This document shows, piece by piece, positions 47,052 through 56,171 of a stretch of 64,000 nucleotides of DNA. Position numbers and translations under genes: made by a program. Each line of letters opens with the position of its first letter. Within the stretch, counting starts at the first letter, position 1. The notes beneath the pieces are model-generated. The model made no database searches and was not told the DNA's origin. It saw only the letters and a list, made by a program, of their open reading frames with translations. The DNA is taken from NCBI GenBank assembly GCA_038916785.1, contig JBCLBO010000006.1, forward strand, positions 1 through 64,000. The letters are read 5' to 3'. The stretch is from VFKU01 sp038916785 (GTDB taxonomy: Bacteria; Hydrogenedentota; Hydrogenedentia; Hydrogenedentales; GCA-2746185).

Positions 47052-49505
47052 TTAGCGCCGGTGGGGCGTCGTTTGCCTCCCGCCGCGTCTAGCCGAGGAC
47101 GCGCCCCCGGAATTATTTGATCGGGCCATCGGGCCCGTCGTGACTGGGAACGCGCGTCGTTTTCGTGCGGAGTTTGCGCGGCCCCTACGGCGCTCCTTGA
47201 AAGCACCCACCACGAATGCAAGATAGACGAGTCCGGCCGTACACGAGTAGGGGTCCAGTGACAACGCGAGGACCGTTCGCACGGACGCTTTTGCGAAGGG
47301 GCGTGCGGCGAGCCAGGTTGCGGCGGAGGGACTGAGGCGGTAGTACGCGTCGGTGAACGCTGCGCCAGCGGCGCCGGGTAGAAGGGTATTGTCACGCAGG
47401 GCGCGGAAGCGATCCAACTCCGAGGCCAGCGGCGTTCCATAGGCGGCAGTCGCGATGAAGCACGCGCCGCGTTCTCCGCCACCGGGGCCGGGCTCGGTGC
47501 CGTCGCGCGCGGGGTCCAGGGCCGCCAGGACGAAGCCATCGACGCCGGTACCGGCTGTCCGTGCGTTGTGAAATTCGACGGCGTTGGACAGCCCGTCGCC
47601 ATCGACGTCGCCGGCGCCGGAGAGCGGCTCGATCGTGGCGCGCGGAGTGCCCTCCGAGCGGATGCTGGGCGGGAAGGGGTCCTCGGGGGTGCAGGCGCCG
47701 CCTTCCTCGCAGGCGACATGTTCGTATGCGGCGCGCAGCGTGATGTTCCGTCGGTTCTGCAGGGTCGTTCTGATGTGGCCCGCGAGCGCGTCGCTTCCCG
47801 ACATGGCAAGAGTCACCAGCGCGCGAAACCGGCGGCCTTCGATGAAGTCGGTACGATCGAATGCGTCCATGTTGCGCCCGAAGGCGTTGAGAAGCGCCGT
47901 GCGCACCGGGGCGTTGTTACCCTCGCCGCAGGCGATGGCGAGCATGAGTTTAATGTAGGCGCGGACGGAAACCCCGTCGACGAGCGCTGCCTGTCCGAAG
48001 AGGGAGAGCGCATCGTCGAGTTGAGCCTCGACGCGCTCTCGCTCGCCGCACGCGTCGGGTAAGGTGGGCGGCGAAAGCGCTTCCGCGGTGAGCGAGGACA
48101 AAAGCGAGGCCAGCTCGGCCTGGACGCCGGCCGTCTCGGGAAGATTCAACAGGTTTGTGGTCTCATTGGGATCGGCGAGGACGTCATACAGGTGGCGCAC
48201 GTCGCCTTCGGAATAGATGTAGTCTCCCGTCCAGACGGCGAACCAGGAGGGCAAGAAGATCTTTTCGAGGTGCAGCCACGCGCCGGGGTGGATGGGACCC
48301 TGCCCGCCGTGCGCCCACGCGCTCATGTCGTCACCTTGCATGCGCCAAGGCACGGGGAGATCGGCCAGCGAGAGGATGGTCGGCGCGAGATCGATCGTGC
48401 TGATGATAGTATCCAGTTGCTGGCCGGCGGGTATTTCCCGGGGCCACCGCATGATCAGCGGAACGCGGAACGCGTTCTGATACGGAAGGTCTTTGTAGCG
48501 GAAATCGGGGGGCCTGAAGCTGAAGCGGTCCCAATGGCTCCCGAGGAGATCGCCGTTGTCTCCGGTGAAGATCACGATTGTATTATCGGCCTCGCCGAGC
48601 GCTTCGAGATCGGCGAGCATGTTTCCAATTTCGTAATCGACAAACGTGACCATCGCGTAGACCACTTGGAGCGTTTGCCGCGCGACGATTTCCTGATCCG
48701 GAGTGAGGCCTTCGGGAATCCAGCCCGGAAGCGGAATGGTATCGGGGTCGTACAGCGCCATGAATTCCGGCGGCGCTTCGTTGGGTGTGTGCGGCGGGCC
48801 GATCGCCACTTCATACATCCACGGGCGGTCCGCATTTTTCTGGCGCTCGGCGAAGTCGCGTAATGCCGCGCGCTGAAATCGCGGCTCCCAGCCAAATTCC
48901 GGCACGGGCGTGTACACGGGCGGATCGACGGAGTCGTCCCACAAAAACGGAGCGTCGTGATCGGTGCAGCACTCGTAGCCCAGCCAATCCTGGAAGCCCC
49001 GGCGGCGGCTGGGCCAGACATAGGACTCCGCGCGAGGGCGGAAACCGAGGGTGACCTCCCCCGTCGCGGGATCGCCGCCTCCGTCGAGGTGCCATTTGCC
49101 CGAGTAGCCCGTACCGTAGCCCGCGCGCTCGAATACTTCCGCGAGGTAGGTCGTGTGCGGCGGATTCATGAACAAGTTGTTGATCCACACTCCGTGGATT
49201 GGCACGTAGAGTCCGGTGAGCAGCGTAGCGCGGCTGGGCGAACACACGGGATGATTCGTCACGTAGCGCGTGAAACGGACGCCTTGGGCGGCGAGCCGAT
49301 CGAGATTCGGGGTCTGAATGTATGGGTCGACGACGCCGAGCGTGGCGTGCATGAAATCGTCCGCGAGTAAGATCAGGACATTGGGAGGATCGCTGGACAC
49401 GGAAGCCGAAGGCGGTCCTCCAGACCGGAACTGCGCGACGGCACCGGCGGCGTAGAGCGACAAGAGGAGCGCTGCGGCAAGTTGCCTAGCCGTGTTTTTC
49501 GACAT
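47052..49505 (-). CDS. Secreted arylsulfatase-type sulfatase with CFI-box C-terminal domain
   Basis: An 817-residue sulfatase. After a signal peptide (ending near GAVAQ) the metal-binding start NVLILLADD and the formylglycine motif CSPSR with Cys88 are clear; KWH and DNGDLLGSH blocks follow, so the sulfatase fold is complete to about residue 500. The catalytic Cys must be oxidised to formylglycine by a separate enzyme, which is not in the window. The C-terminal part has an Asp-rich calcium-type segment (GAGDVDGDGLSNAVEFHN) and then CFIATAAYGTPLASEL, the CFI-box sorting-type domain, a membrane helix and a long basic Arg-rich tail of over 40 residues, unusual for that domain. The start is ATG 49505; ATG 49535 is also in frame. 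Substrate is probably a sulfated polysaccharide. Confidence 0.9.
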   Translation of the reverse strand: MSKNTARQLAAALLLSLYAAGAVAQFRSGGPPSASVSSDPPNVLILLADDFMHATLGVVDPYIQTPNLDRLAAQGVRFTRYVTNHPVCSPSRATLLTGLYVPIHGVWINNLFMNPPHTTYLAEVFERAGYGTGYSGKWHLDGGGDPATGEVTLGFRPRAESYVWPSRRRGFQDWLGYECCTDHDAPFLWDDSVDPPVYTPVPEFGWEPRFQRAALRDFAERQKNADRPWMYEVAIGPPHTPNEAPPEFMALYDPDTIPLPGWIPEGLTPDQEIVARQTLQVVYAMVTFVDYEIGNMLADLEALGEADNTIVIFTGDNGDLLGSHWDRFSFRPPDFRYKDLPYQNAFRVPLIMRWPREIPAGQQLDTIISTIDLAPTILSLADLPVPWRMQGDDMSAWAHGGQGPIHPGAWLHLEKIFLPSWFAVWTGDYIYSEGDVRHLYDVLADPNETTNLLNLPETAGVQAELASLLSSLTAEALSPPTLPDACGERERVEAQLDDALSLFGQAALVDGVSVRAYIKLMLAIACGEGNNAPVRTALLNAFGRNMDAFDRTDFIEGRRFRALVTLAMSGSDALAGHIRTTLQNRRNITLRAAYEHVACEEGGACTPEDPFPPSIRSEGTPRATIEPLSGAGDVDGDGLSNAVEFHNARTAGTGVDGFVLAALDPARDGTEPGPGGGERGACFIATAAYGTPLASELDRFRALRDNTLLPGAAGAAFTDAYYRLSPSAATWLAARPFAKASVRTVLALSLDPYSCTAGLVYLAFVVGAFKERRRGRANSARKRRAFPVTTGPMARSNNSGGASSARRGGRQTTPHRR

Positions 49506-49920
49506 GTTTCGCACTGCAACTCCGGGTACGGCCATCGCAAAGCCTGCGACACATCCGCCAAAAAGCGGCCCGAATCATATCACGAGAGAAACCGGAACGC
49601 AGGCCGTCTCCATTTCGGTAGCGGGAGCGGCGTGAAATAGTGCACATCGGCTGTGAAAATCGAGCTTATCAACACATCGCTGCCTGGTGTGTGTGCGCCG
49701 GGGTCAAGTGTTTTTCTGCGCCACGAGATCTGCCTGAAAAATATCCCGGAGACCTCTTGCGCTGCAGAACACCCTCTGCTATGTTCGACCACCCGCTGGT
49801 GTCCCACTTGGTGCGGTTGGCCCGTGCTGAGTATCGAAGCGGTTGGGGCGATCCGATTGGTGAATGCACGGCAGGGATTGATCGAGCAGCGCGAAGAGAC
49901 GCCACGGCGCGAGCAGCCGG
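49506..49920. other. Intergenic region before a small coiled-coil gene
   Basis: About 415 bases. Several frames of 60-140 codons exist on both strands, but none has a recognisable domain or a convincing start. The sulfatase promoter must lie here. No repeats matching those elsewhere were noticed. Confidence 0.35.
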
Positions 49921-50316
49921 GTGCTTGTGCCTTGCCGGGCGGAGGACCCGATAGGCGAGGGTCGGGGTCCGCAGGGAGAACTCGGGTGGATATTCGCGCT
50001 CGCCGAATCGCCGGGTGCGTTTCACGGGGAACTGGTCGCGACCTTGGACGAATTTATCGCGGCGGTCCGTGAGTCGCGGGAGCGCATTGTGCAACTTTCG
50101 GCGCGGCTGGCCGAGCGCGAACACTTGTTGGCGCTGCTCGAAGCGAAAAATGCGTTGCTAGAAGCGCAACTCGAAACTGCACGCGGCGTGGCGCCTGCCG
50201 CCTCCCCGCTACCGAGGCCCGCAGGCAGTCCAAGTGCGGCGCCAGTCGCCATCGCGCCGGCTCCCGCGAAGGCCCACGGTATCTGGAGCCGACTGACTCA
50301 TTTGGAGCACCGCTGA
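49921..50316 (+). CDS. Small coiled-coil hypothetical protein
   Basis: A 131-codon frame starting at GTG 49921. I do not recognise the family. From about residue 35 it shows heptad-like sequence (VATLDEFIAAVRESRERIVQ, ARLAEREHLLALLEAKNALL) predicted to form a long coiled coil, followed by an Ala/Pro-rich stretch and a short C-terminal helix. There is no signal peptide and no cysteine-rich motif. It is convergent with the dienelactone hydrolase gene 20 bases away. Coding status rests on the clean heptads; the first 30 residues may be non-coding. Confidence 0.45.
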   Translation: MLVPCRAEDPIGEGRGPQGELGWIFALAESPGAFHGELVATLDEFIAAVRESRERIVQLSARLAEREHLLALLEAKNALLEAQLETARGVAPAASPLPRPAGSPSAAPVAIAPAPAKAHGIWSRLTHLEHR

Positions 50317-50336
50317 GCGGTCGTTTCGTTCCGCTG

Positions 50337-51125
50337 TCACTTCTTGGTTTCGAGGTGCTTCCGGAAGAAATCCAGCGTCATCGGCCAGGCTTTCGTGGCG
50401 GCATCGAGATTGGCTGGAATCGCGGTCTGTGCGCGCAGGAAGCCGTGTCCCGCGCCGGGGAAAATCGTGTAGTCGAAAGTTTTTCCGAGCCGGTCGAGTT
50501 CCTTCTTCGCCGGTTCGATGGTGACGTTGACGCGCGCGTCGTTCTCCGCAAAGAGACCGAGAATCGGGGCCTTCACGTTGGCGAGTTCTTCGTTCGTGGG
50601 CGCGGTGCCGTAGTAGACGGCTGCGGCGTCGAGCGCGGGTTGCGCGGTGGCGTAGAGCCAGCTCGAGCTGCCGCCCCAGCAAAAACCGACGGAGCCGATC
50701 TTGCCGTTCGCCGCCGGCAGCGAGAGGCCGTGATCGCGCACGACGTTGAGCCGCTCGATGATCTGCTCCTTTGTGAGCGCGCGCACGACGCCCATCGGGT
50801 TACCCTCCATGCCGGTGATCATGTCCGGCGCGAGGGCGATGAAGCCTTCCTTGGCGAATTGGTCCGCGACCGAATTGACCCAGTCCGTCGCGCCGAAGAT
50901 TTCGTGAATCACGATGACGACCGGCGCTTTGTCCGGGCGTTCGGGGAAGACGACTAAGGTGTTCACTTCGCCGCCGGAGGGCAGCTTGAGCCGGACGAAT
51001 TCCTGGTGGCGCGTCGAGGCCTTCAGCACCGCCGTGGCGGTATCCTGGTCGGGCGGAACGGCAACCTGCGCAGCGGCAAACGCGGCGGCAAACAACGCTA
51101 CGGCGACAATACATACGGAACGCAT
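50337..51125 (-). CDS. Exported dienelactone hydrolase-family protein
   Basis: A 262-residue alpha/beta-hydrolase. The Cys-Asp-His triad of dienelactone hydrolases is present: Cys149 in VGFCWGGS, Asp196 in AENDARV and His227 in GAGHGF, with Glu75 (IHEIFG) as the usual partner. An N-terminal signal peptide (ending near AAFAAAQ) predicts export, unlike the cytoplasmic enzymes of aromatic degradation. Exported members hydrolyse esters of unknown kind. A near-ideal GGGAGGA site seven bases before ATG 51125 fixes the start. The gene stands alone. Confidence 0.93.
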   Translation of the reverse strand: MRSVCIVAVALFAAAFAAAQVAVPPDQDTATAVLKASTRHQEFVRLKLPSGGEVNTLVVFPERPDKAPVVIVIHEIFGATDWVNSVADQFAKEGFIALAPDMITGMEGNPMGVVRALTKEQIIERLNVVRDHGLSLPAANGKIGSVGFCWGGSSSWLYATAQPALDAAAVYYGTAPTNEELANVKAPILGLFAENDARVNVTIEPAKKELDRLGKTFDYTIFPGAGHGFLRAQTAIPANLDAATKAWPMTLDFFRKHLETKK

Positions 51126-51251
51126 GGTGAATCCTCCCAAGAGAAAAGGTATGGCGATCAGCACCAGTGTTCCACAGAAACGAGCCGATTGTCCAGGCTG
51201 CGGATGGGGCGATGAGAGGACGTTTGTCGCTCGTATCGCGACTGGGGGAAT

Positions 51252-52700
51252 TTAGGCCACGGACAAGCCGCAGGCCTCGCGCCAGGCCACGTAGCGTGCA
51301 TTGCGCGCGTCAGTGCCCAGGCGCGGCTCGAAGACGCGATCGACGCGGCGCAGCAAGTTCCATGCGGAGGGTGCGATGAGTCCCATGCCTTCGCCGGCGA
51401 GCATGGCCGCGCCGAAGGCCGTGGCCTCGATGGGCTGCATGCGTTCGACGGGTTGGCCGAGGAAATCCGCCTGCAGTTGCATGAGCAGATCATTGGCCGA
51501 GGCGCCGCCGTCGGCTCGGAGCGTGTCCGGCCGGGGCAGTTTCGCGCCGTGGTAGATCGCATCGAGCACGTCGCGCACGCGGAACGCGATGCCTTCGAGC
51601 GTCGCGCGCACGAGATGCTCGCGGCGAGTGCCGCGGGTGAGCCCGGTGATGAGGCCGCGGCGCGTGGTGTCGCCGTGCGGCGAGCCGAGACCTTGAAATG
51701 CGGGCAGCACGAATACGCCGCCGCTGTCCTCGGCTTCGGCGCCGACCGCGCTGGCCTGCGCGGGATTGTCGAGCAGACCCATGCCGCCGCAGAGCCAGTC
51801 GAGCACGGCCCCGGCGGTGATGACCATGCCTTCGAGGCAGAATTCCGTCGTGTCCCCGCTTCGCCGCAGCGCGAGGGGGTAGGCGCCGGGAATGATCAGC
51901 GGTTTTTGGCCCGTGTGCACGTTCGCCGTGGCCGAAGTCCCGTAGGTGACTTTGCCGTCGCCGGGCGCGCGGCAGCCCTGGGCGATGGCCGCGCTTTGCT
52001 GGTCACCGACGATCGCGGCGATGGGCACCGGCGCGCCGAGCACCTCGCGCGCGGTATCGCCGATGTGCCCCGACGTGTCCACCAGTTGCGGGAAGAGGAC
52101 GCCGGGGAGTTGTTGTGTGCGGAGCAGCGCGGCGTCCCAGCCGCCGGTCGCGTAGTCGAAGTAGGCCGTCGCGCAGGCCTGCGAGGGATCGGTCGCGTGA
52201 ATCCCGCCGCCGGAGATCCGGTAGACGAGATACGAATCGATGTTGCCCCAGGCGAGTTCGCCACGCTCGGCGCGGCCGCGCCCGTCGGGGACGCTCTCGA
52301 TCGCCGATTCGAGTTTCGCCGCGGCCGATTGCGGCATCACGAAGAAGCCCGCGTCGCGCAATTCGGCCGAGCGTTCCGTGCCGCGCAGGTCCTGCCAGCT
52401 AATCAGCGGCGTGAGCGCGCGGCCCGTGGCGCGCTCCCAGACGACGCAGCTCGCGCGCTGCGAGGTGACGCCGATGGCGGCGAGGTCCTGCGCGCGGAGC
52501 TTCGCCTCGCGCAAGGCCGCGCGCATGAGCAACTGCGTCGTCTCGAAGATGTGCGCGGCGTCCTGCTCGACGCGGCCCGGCGCGGGATAGTGGATGGGCA
52601 GGGTCTCTCGCGCGCGGGCGCGCACGGTGCCGTCGAGCCCGAGGATGAGCACGCGGACGCTGGTGGTGCCCGCGTCGATCGCGAGGAGCGCCTCAGGCAT
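51252..52700 (-). CDS. FGGY-family carbohydrate kinase, glycerol-kinase-like, substrate uncertain
   Basis: A 482-residue kinase of the FGGY superfamily. ATP-site motifs IDAGTTSVR (residues 8-16) and VGDQQSAAIAQG are present, as are YGTSATANVHTG and RADGGASANDLL. In glycerol kinase the glycerol-binding pair is Arg-Glu (NQRE); here the sequence is TSQRASCVVW with Arg82-Ala83, so the Glu that binds glycerol is lost. The substrate may therefore be a related polyol or sugar. It is the last gene of a three-gene operon with GlpD and an AGPS-like flavoprotein, overlapping the latter by eight bases, which keeps glycerol or DHAP metabolism likely. Confidence 0.85.
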   Translation of the reverse strand: MPEALLAIDAGTTSVRVLILGLDGTVRARARETLPIHYPAPGRVEQDAAHIFETTQLLMRAALREAKLRAQDLAAIGVTSQRASCVVWERATGRALTPLISWQDLRGTERSAELRDAGFFVMPQSAAAKLESAIESVPDGRGRAERGELAWGNIDSYLVYRISGGGIHATDPSQACATAYFDYATGGWDAALLRTQQLPGVLFPQLVDTSGHIGDTAREVLGAPVPIAAIVGDQQSAAIAQGCRAPGDGKVTYGTSATANVHTGQKPLIIPGAYPLALRRSGDTTEFCLEGMVITAGAVLDWLCGGMGLLDNPAQASAVGAEAEDSGGVFVLPAFQGLGSPHGDTTRRGLITGLTRGTRREHLVRATLEGIAFRVRDVLDAIYHGAKLPRPDTLRADGGASANDLLMQLQADFLGQPVERMQPIEATAFGAAMLAGEGMGLIAPSAWNLLRRVDRVFEPRLGTDARNARYVAWREACGLSVA

Positions 52701-54099
52701 CGGGGATGAGCACGCCGGGGTTCATGAATCCGGCCGGGTCGAGCGCGTGCTTGAGCGCGCGGAGTAGCGAGACGCCGCCTGCGCCGAGATCGTGGTGCAG
52801 ATAGCCGCGCCGCACGCGGCCGATGCCGTGGTGATGCGCGATGCCGCCGCCGTGCGCGGCGGTGGTCTCGACGACGCGGCGCCAGCACTCGTCGTAGGTG
52901 GCGGCCATGTCCTCGCGGCGCTCGGGCCGCGCGGCGAAGGTGAAATAGAGGTTCACGCCGCTGCGGTAGACGTGTGAGCTGTGGGCCGTGGCCGCGAGGA
53001 TGCCGGGGACTTGCTTTACGCTGGCGGTAACGGCGTCGTAGATGCCGGCGATCTTGTCCCAGGCTGAGGAAATCTCGATGGTATCGAGGATGATGCCGTT
53101 CTTCAGGAAGCTGTCCCAGGTGGGTACGTGGTTGCGATCATGGAGCCACTTGCGGACGACCTCGGTGGGCGCAGGATCGAGGCCTGCCTTGCGCGCGAGT
53201 GCGTCCACGCCGCGCAACTCGGCCTCGACGCGATCGGCGGGGCCTTCGTGGACCATGAAGAGGAGCGAGTCGTTGTCGTGGGCAAACTCTGGGAAATTAC
53301 GGTTCGTCTCCGTCGAGTCGTACTGCCGCACGACCGGCGGGAGCCATCCCGCCTGGACGATGCGGCGTTGCGCGTCGAGCCCCTGCGCGAGGGTCTTCGC
53401 ATAGTACGCGGAGTGGGAGGAGCGCTCCGGCGCGCGGCGCAGCGAGAGCACGACGCCGGTGATGACTCCGAGCGTGCCTTCGCTGCCGAGCAGCACGTGG
53501 CGCAGATCGGGCCCGGCGGACGCGCGCGGCGCTTTTCCCAAGTGGACGATCTCGCCGGAGGGAAGGACTGCCTCGATGCTGTACACGATGTCTTCGATGT
53601 TGCCGTGCGCGGTGGAGAATTGGCCGGAGGCGCGCGTGGCGATCCAGCCGCCGACGCTGCTCACGCCGATCGACTGCGGCCAGTGGCCGATGGTGAGGCC
53701 GCGTCCGGCGACGGCCTTCTCCGCTTCGAGGCCGTTTTTTCCGGCGTCGAACCCGGCGAGCAGGTTGGTCTCGTCGATGAAACGCACGCGATTCATCTGG
53801 CTCAGGTCGAGGAGCACTGCGTTTTCGCGCGTGATGACGCCGCCGCAGACGCCGCTGCCGAGTCCATAGGGGATCAGCGGGGCGACGCGGGTCCGGCACG
53901 CATTCACAACCGCCGCGACGTCTTCGGGCGTTCGCGGTTGCACCACGCACGCGGGCTGGGGGGCGGGGCGGCCTTGCGCGTCGTCGAGATGACTGCGCAT
54001 CCAGTAGTCGTGGCGGCGCTGCGCGGGCAGATCGCCGGAGGTGATGACCATTTCCTCGCCGAGCGTTTCGAGCAAGTCTTCAACGATGGGCAGAGACAC
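52693..54099 (-). CDS. FAD-linked oxidase of the alkyl-DHAP synthase (AGPS) type
   Basis: A 468-residue flavoprotein with the PCMH-type FAD domain (PYGLGSGVCGG, then TIGHWPQSIG and GGWIATRASGQFSTAHGNIE) and the C-terminal oxidase cap. These segments are those of alkyldihydroxyacetonephosphate synthase rather than of glycolate oxidase GlcD. The end shows HHHGIGRVRRGYL and DPAGFMNPGVL, also typical. AGPS makes ether lipids from acyl-DHAP and a fatty alcohol; some bacterial homologues have other roles. The start at GTG 54099 is backed by AAGGAG six bases upstream. It overlaps the glpD end by 20 bases and the kinase start by eight. Confidence 0.85.
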   Translation of the reverse strand: MSLPIVEDLLETLGEEMVITSGDLPAQRRHDYWMRSHLDDAQGRPAPQPACVVQPRTPEDVAAVVNACRTRVAPLIPYGLGSGVCGGVITRENAVLLDLSQMNRVRFIDETNLLAGFDAGKNGLEAEKAVAGRGLTIGHWPQSIGVSSVGGWIATRASGQFSTAHGNIEDIVYSIEAVLPSGEIVHLGKAPRASAGPDLRHVLLGSEGTLGVITGVVLSLRRAPERSSHSAYYAKTLAQGLDAQRRIVQAGWLPPVVRQYDSTETNRNFPEFAHDNDSLLFMVHEGPADRVEAELRGVDALARKAGLDPAPTEVVRKWLHDRNHVPTWDSFLKNGIILDTIEISSAWDKIAGIYDAVTASVKQVPGILAATAHSSHVYRSGVNLYFTFAARPERREDMAATYDECWRRVVETTAAHGGGIAHHHGIGRVRRGYLHHDLGAGGVSLLRALKHALDPAGFMNPGVLIPDA

Positions 54100-55702
54100 G
54101 CGTGGCTCCTTCGGTATGGATCGGGGACATCTCGTTGCGCCGGAGGTCGCGGCACTCCGCAATTTGGCGATCGGTTTCGGCAGGATTCCACCCGAGCAAC
54201 GTCGCCATTGCTGACGCGGCTGGCGCGAGCGCGTCCATGCCGCCATCGACGTCGAACCGCGCGCGCGCGCTGCGGCGGACCCAGTAGTCCTCGAGCGTGA
54301 GCGCGCCTTCGTGGAGGACGGCCCAGCGCGCCTCGCCGGCGACCTCATGGCCGGCCTCGATGACCCTCTCCGCCTCGCTGCCGTAGAGCCGCGCGAGGCG
54401 CTCGGTCTCGTGCGCGGGCAGGCCGCGACCGGCGAGGCGGCCGAGGAGCGCGTCGATGGAGCCGGCGATGTCGCCGCCGGGCAGGGGCGCGTTCGCGGTC
54501 GTGCAGGTCTTGTGCGCGCGACCGAGTTTCTCTTCGCAAATGTCGACGATACGCTCGGCCATCGAGCGGAAGCTGGTGAGTTTGCCGCCGGCGATCGAGA
54601 GGACGCCGTGCGGGCCGTCGAGGATTTCGTGGCGGCGCGAGATTTCCGAGGGCGACTTGCCCTCCTGTGCGAGCAGCGGGCGCACGCCGGACCACAGTGA
54701 TACGATATCGCTGTCGGAGAATGGGGGAGTGTTGAAGGTTGCCTCGCCGCAATGGAGCAAATAGTTGATATCCTCGCGCGTGATCGCGGGCCAGTAGTCG
54801 GACGCGGGATAGAAAGTGTCCGTCGTTCCGAAGTAGACGAAATTGCCGCGGGGGACGGCGAAGATCGAGCGCTTATCGGGCGTCGTCATGATGATCGTGT
54901 GGCGGATGGGAAGGCGCTCGCGCGAAAGCGTAACGTGGATGCCTTTGGTGAGTTGGAGCAGCGGCGGCGCGGCGCTGTCTTCCAACGCACGCACGGCGTC
55001 GAGCCAGGGGCCTGCGGCATTCACGATGAGCTTCGCGCGGATGCCCGCGCCGAGATTCTCGCCCGGCAGCGCTGCGGTCACGGTCGCACCCGTGGCGCGT
55101 CCGGCTTCGACGATGATTTGCGAGACGCGCGCGTAGGTTGCTACGACGGCGCCCGTGGCGGCCGCGCTGCGCGCATTGGCGAGCGTGAGCCGGGAGTCGT
55201 CGGTCAAGTACTCGGGATAGACCAGCGCGCCGCGGAGGTCTTCGGACTTGAGCAGCGGCTCCTCGGCGCGCAGCCGATCGACGTCCCACATCTGGTGCCG
55301 CTCAGCGGCCTCGACTTCGCCGAGTTGTTCGTAGGCGACGATGCCCGCTTTGAATTTTAGCAGCGACGTACGCGAGCGCGCGGGCACGACGAAGGGCATC
55401 GTCTGTGCGAGGTGTGGCGCGATGCGGCGCAGGGCCTTGCGTTCGGTGGCGGCCTCGCGCACGACGTTGAGTTGGCCCTGCGCCATGTAGCGCATGCCGC
55501 CGTGGACGAGTTTGCTCGAGCGGCTCGAGGTGCCCGCCGCGATATCCGCCGCGTCCACCAGGGCCACGCGCAGGCCGCGCAGGGCGGCGTCGCGCGCGAC
55601 GCCGCAGCCGGTGATGCCCGCGCCGATGACCAGCAGGTCAAAGGGCGCGGACTCGAGCGCGGCGAAGAGCGCGCGGCGGTTTCGGAAGTCCAGCGTCGTC
55701 AT
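54080..55702 (-). CDS. glpD: Glycerol-3-phosphate dehydrogenase (FAD-dependent)
   Basis: A 540-residue flavoprotein oxidising glycerol 3-phosphate to DHAP and passing electrons to quinone at the membrane. It shows the FAD dinucleotide fold VIGAGITGCGVARDAALRG at about residues 25-43, then SSRSSKLVHGGMRY, the family's second motif, and TPDKRSIFAVPRG. The C-terminal DAO_C domain is present (GWNPAETDRQIAEC). It is the first gene of an operon with the AGPS-like flavoprotein and an FGGY kinase. The start ATG 55702 follows GGTGGGA; longer in-frame codons upstream come from a repeat-rich region. Confidence 0.92.
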   Translation of the reverse strand: MTTLDFRNRRALFAALESAPFDLLVIGAGITGCGVARDAALRGLRVALVDAADIAAGTSSRSSKLVHGGMRYMAQGQLNVVREAATERKALRRIAPHLAQTMPFVVPARSRTSLLKFKAGIVAYEQLGEVEAAERHQMWDVDRLRAEEPLLKSEDLRGALVYPEYLTDDSRLTLANARSAAATGAVVATYARVSQIIVEAGRATGATVTAALPGENLGAGIRAKLIVNAAGPWLDAVRALEDSAAPPLLQLTKGIHVTLSRERLPIRHTIIMTTPDKRSIFAVPRGNFVYFGTTDTFYPASDYWPAITREDINYLLHCGEATFNTPPFSDSDIVSLWSGVRPLLAQEGKSPSEISRRHEILDGPHGVLSIAGGKLTSFRSMAERIVDICEEKLGRAHKTCTTANAPLPGGDIAGSIDALLGRLAGRGLPAHETERLARLYGSEAERVIEAGHEVAGEARWAVLHEGALTLEDYWVRRSARARFDVDGGMDALAPAASAMATLLGWNPAETDRQIAECRDLRRNEMSPIHTEGATRVSAHR

Positions 55703-56171
55703 TCTGAGTTCCCACCGGCCTTTGGCCGGAGTTTGTAGAAAGAAAACGCCAGCCTGTTGTAGCATCGGCCTCCGGCCGATGAAGAATGAGCCGAAGTCCC
55801 CGTTTCCTGCCGAGTATCGGTCCTCATACCTCAAAGGTCAGGCACGCCGCGCACGGGCTGGAAGCCCGCGCCACCGAAACCATCCGCGCCTCATTTTCTC
55901 CGCGTGAACCGAATTGTTTTTCATAGCAGACACTTGCGTAATTCCCCGCACCGGAATATCCCCTCTTTTGTCACTCTGAGCGGAGCGAAGAATCTCCCCG
56001 TCGGTCAACCTGCATAACGGTGCAAAAAACCGCAGGTCCCGACCGGGTGGTGGACGGGTATTGTGCCGCTAATTGCGAGCACGATCGCAATCACGCGCGG
56101 GAATTCGCCCCGCAGCCGAAAATCTGCTTACATATTAACTGTCTGCTGTCCGCAATCCAAGGAGAAGTGCA
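55703..56171. repeat. Divergent intergenic region packed with three repeat types
   Basis: Between glpD and the isomerase gene lie three palindromic elements. At 55759-55789 is the reverse copy of the CATCGGCC-GGA-GGCCGATG repeat seen at 19885-20028. At 55848-55873 is GCGCACGGGCT-GGA-AGCCCGCGC, a common 'gggctggaagccc' type. At 55966-56004 is TTTTGTCACTCTGAGCGG followed by AGCGAAGAATCTCC, nearly identical to the element at 39021-39060. An inverted repeat ATTGCGA/TCGCAAT at about 56073-56092 might be an operator. No gene is visible. Confidence 0.75.

Noticed and set aside
49653..50072. A 139-codon frame upstream of the coiled-coil gene
   Set aside because: No start signal, mixed composition and no recognisable domain; it overlaps the better-supported small coiled-coil frame.
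51252..52700. Naming the FGGY kinase glpK
   Set aside because: The glycerol-binding Glu is replaced by Ala, so the substrate is not certain.
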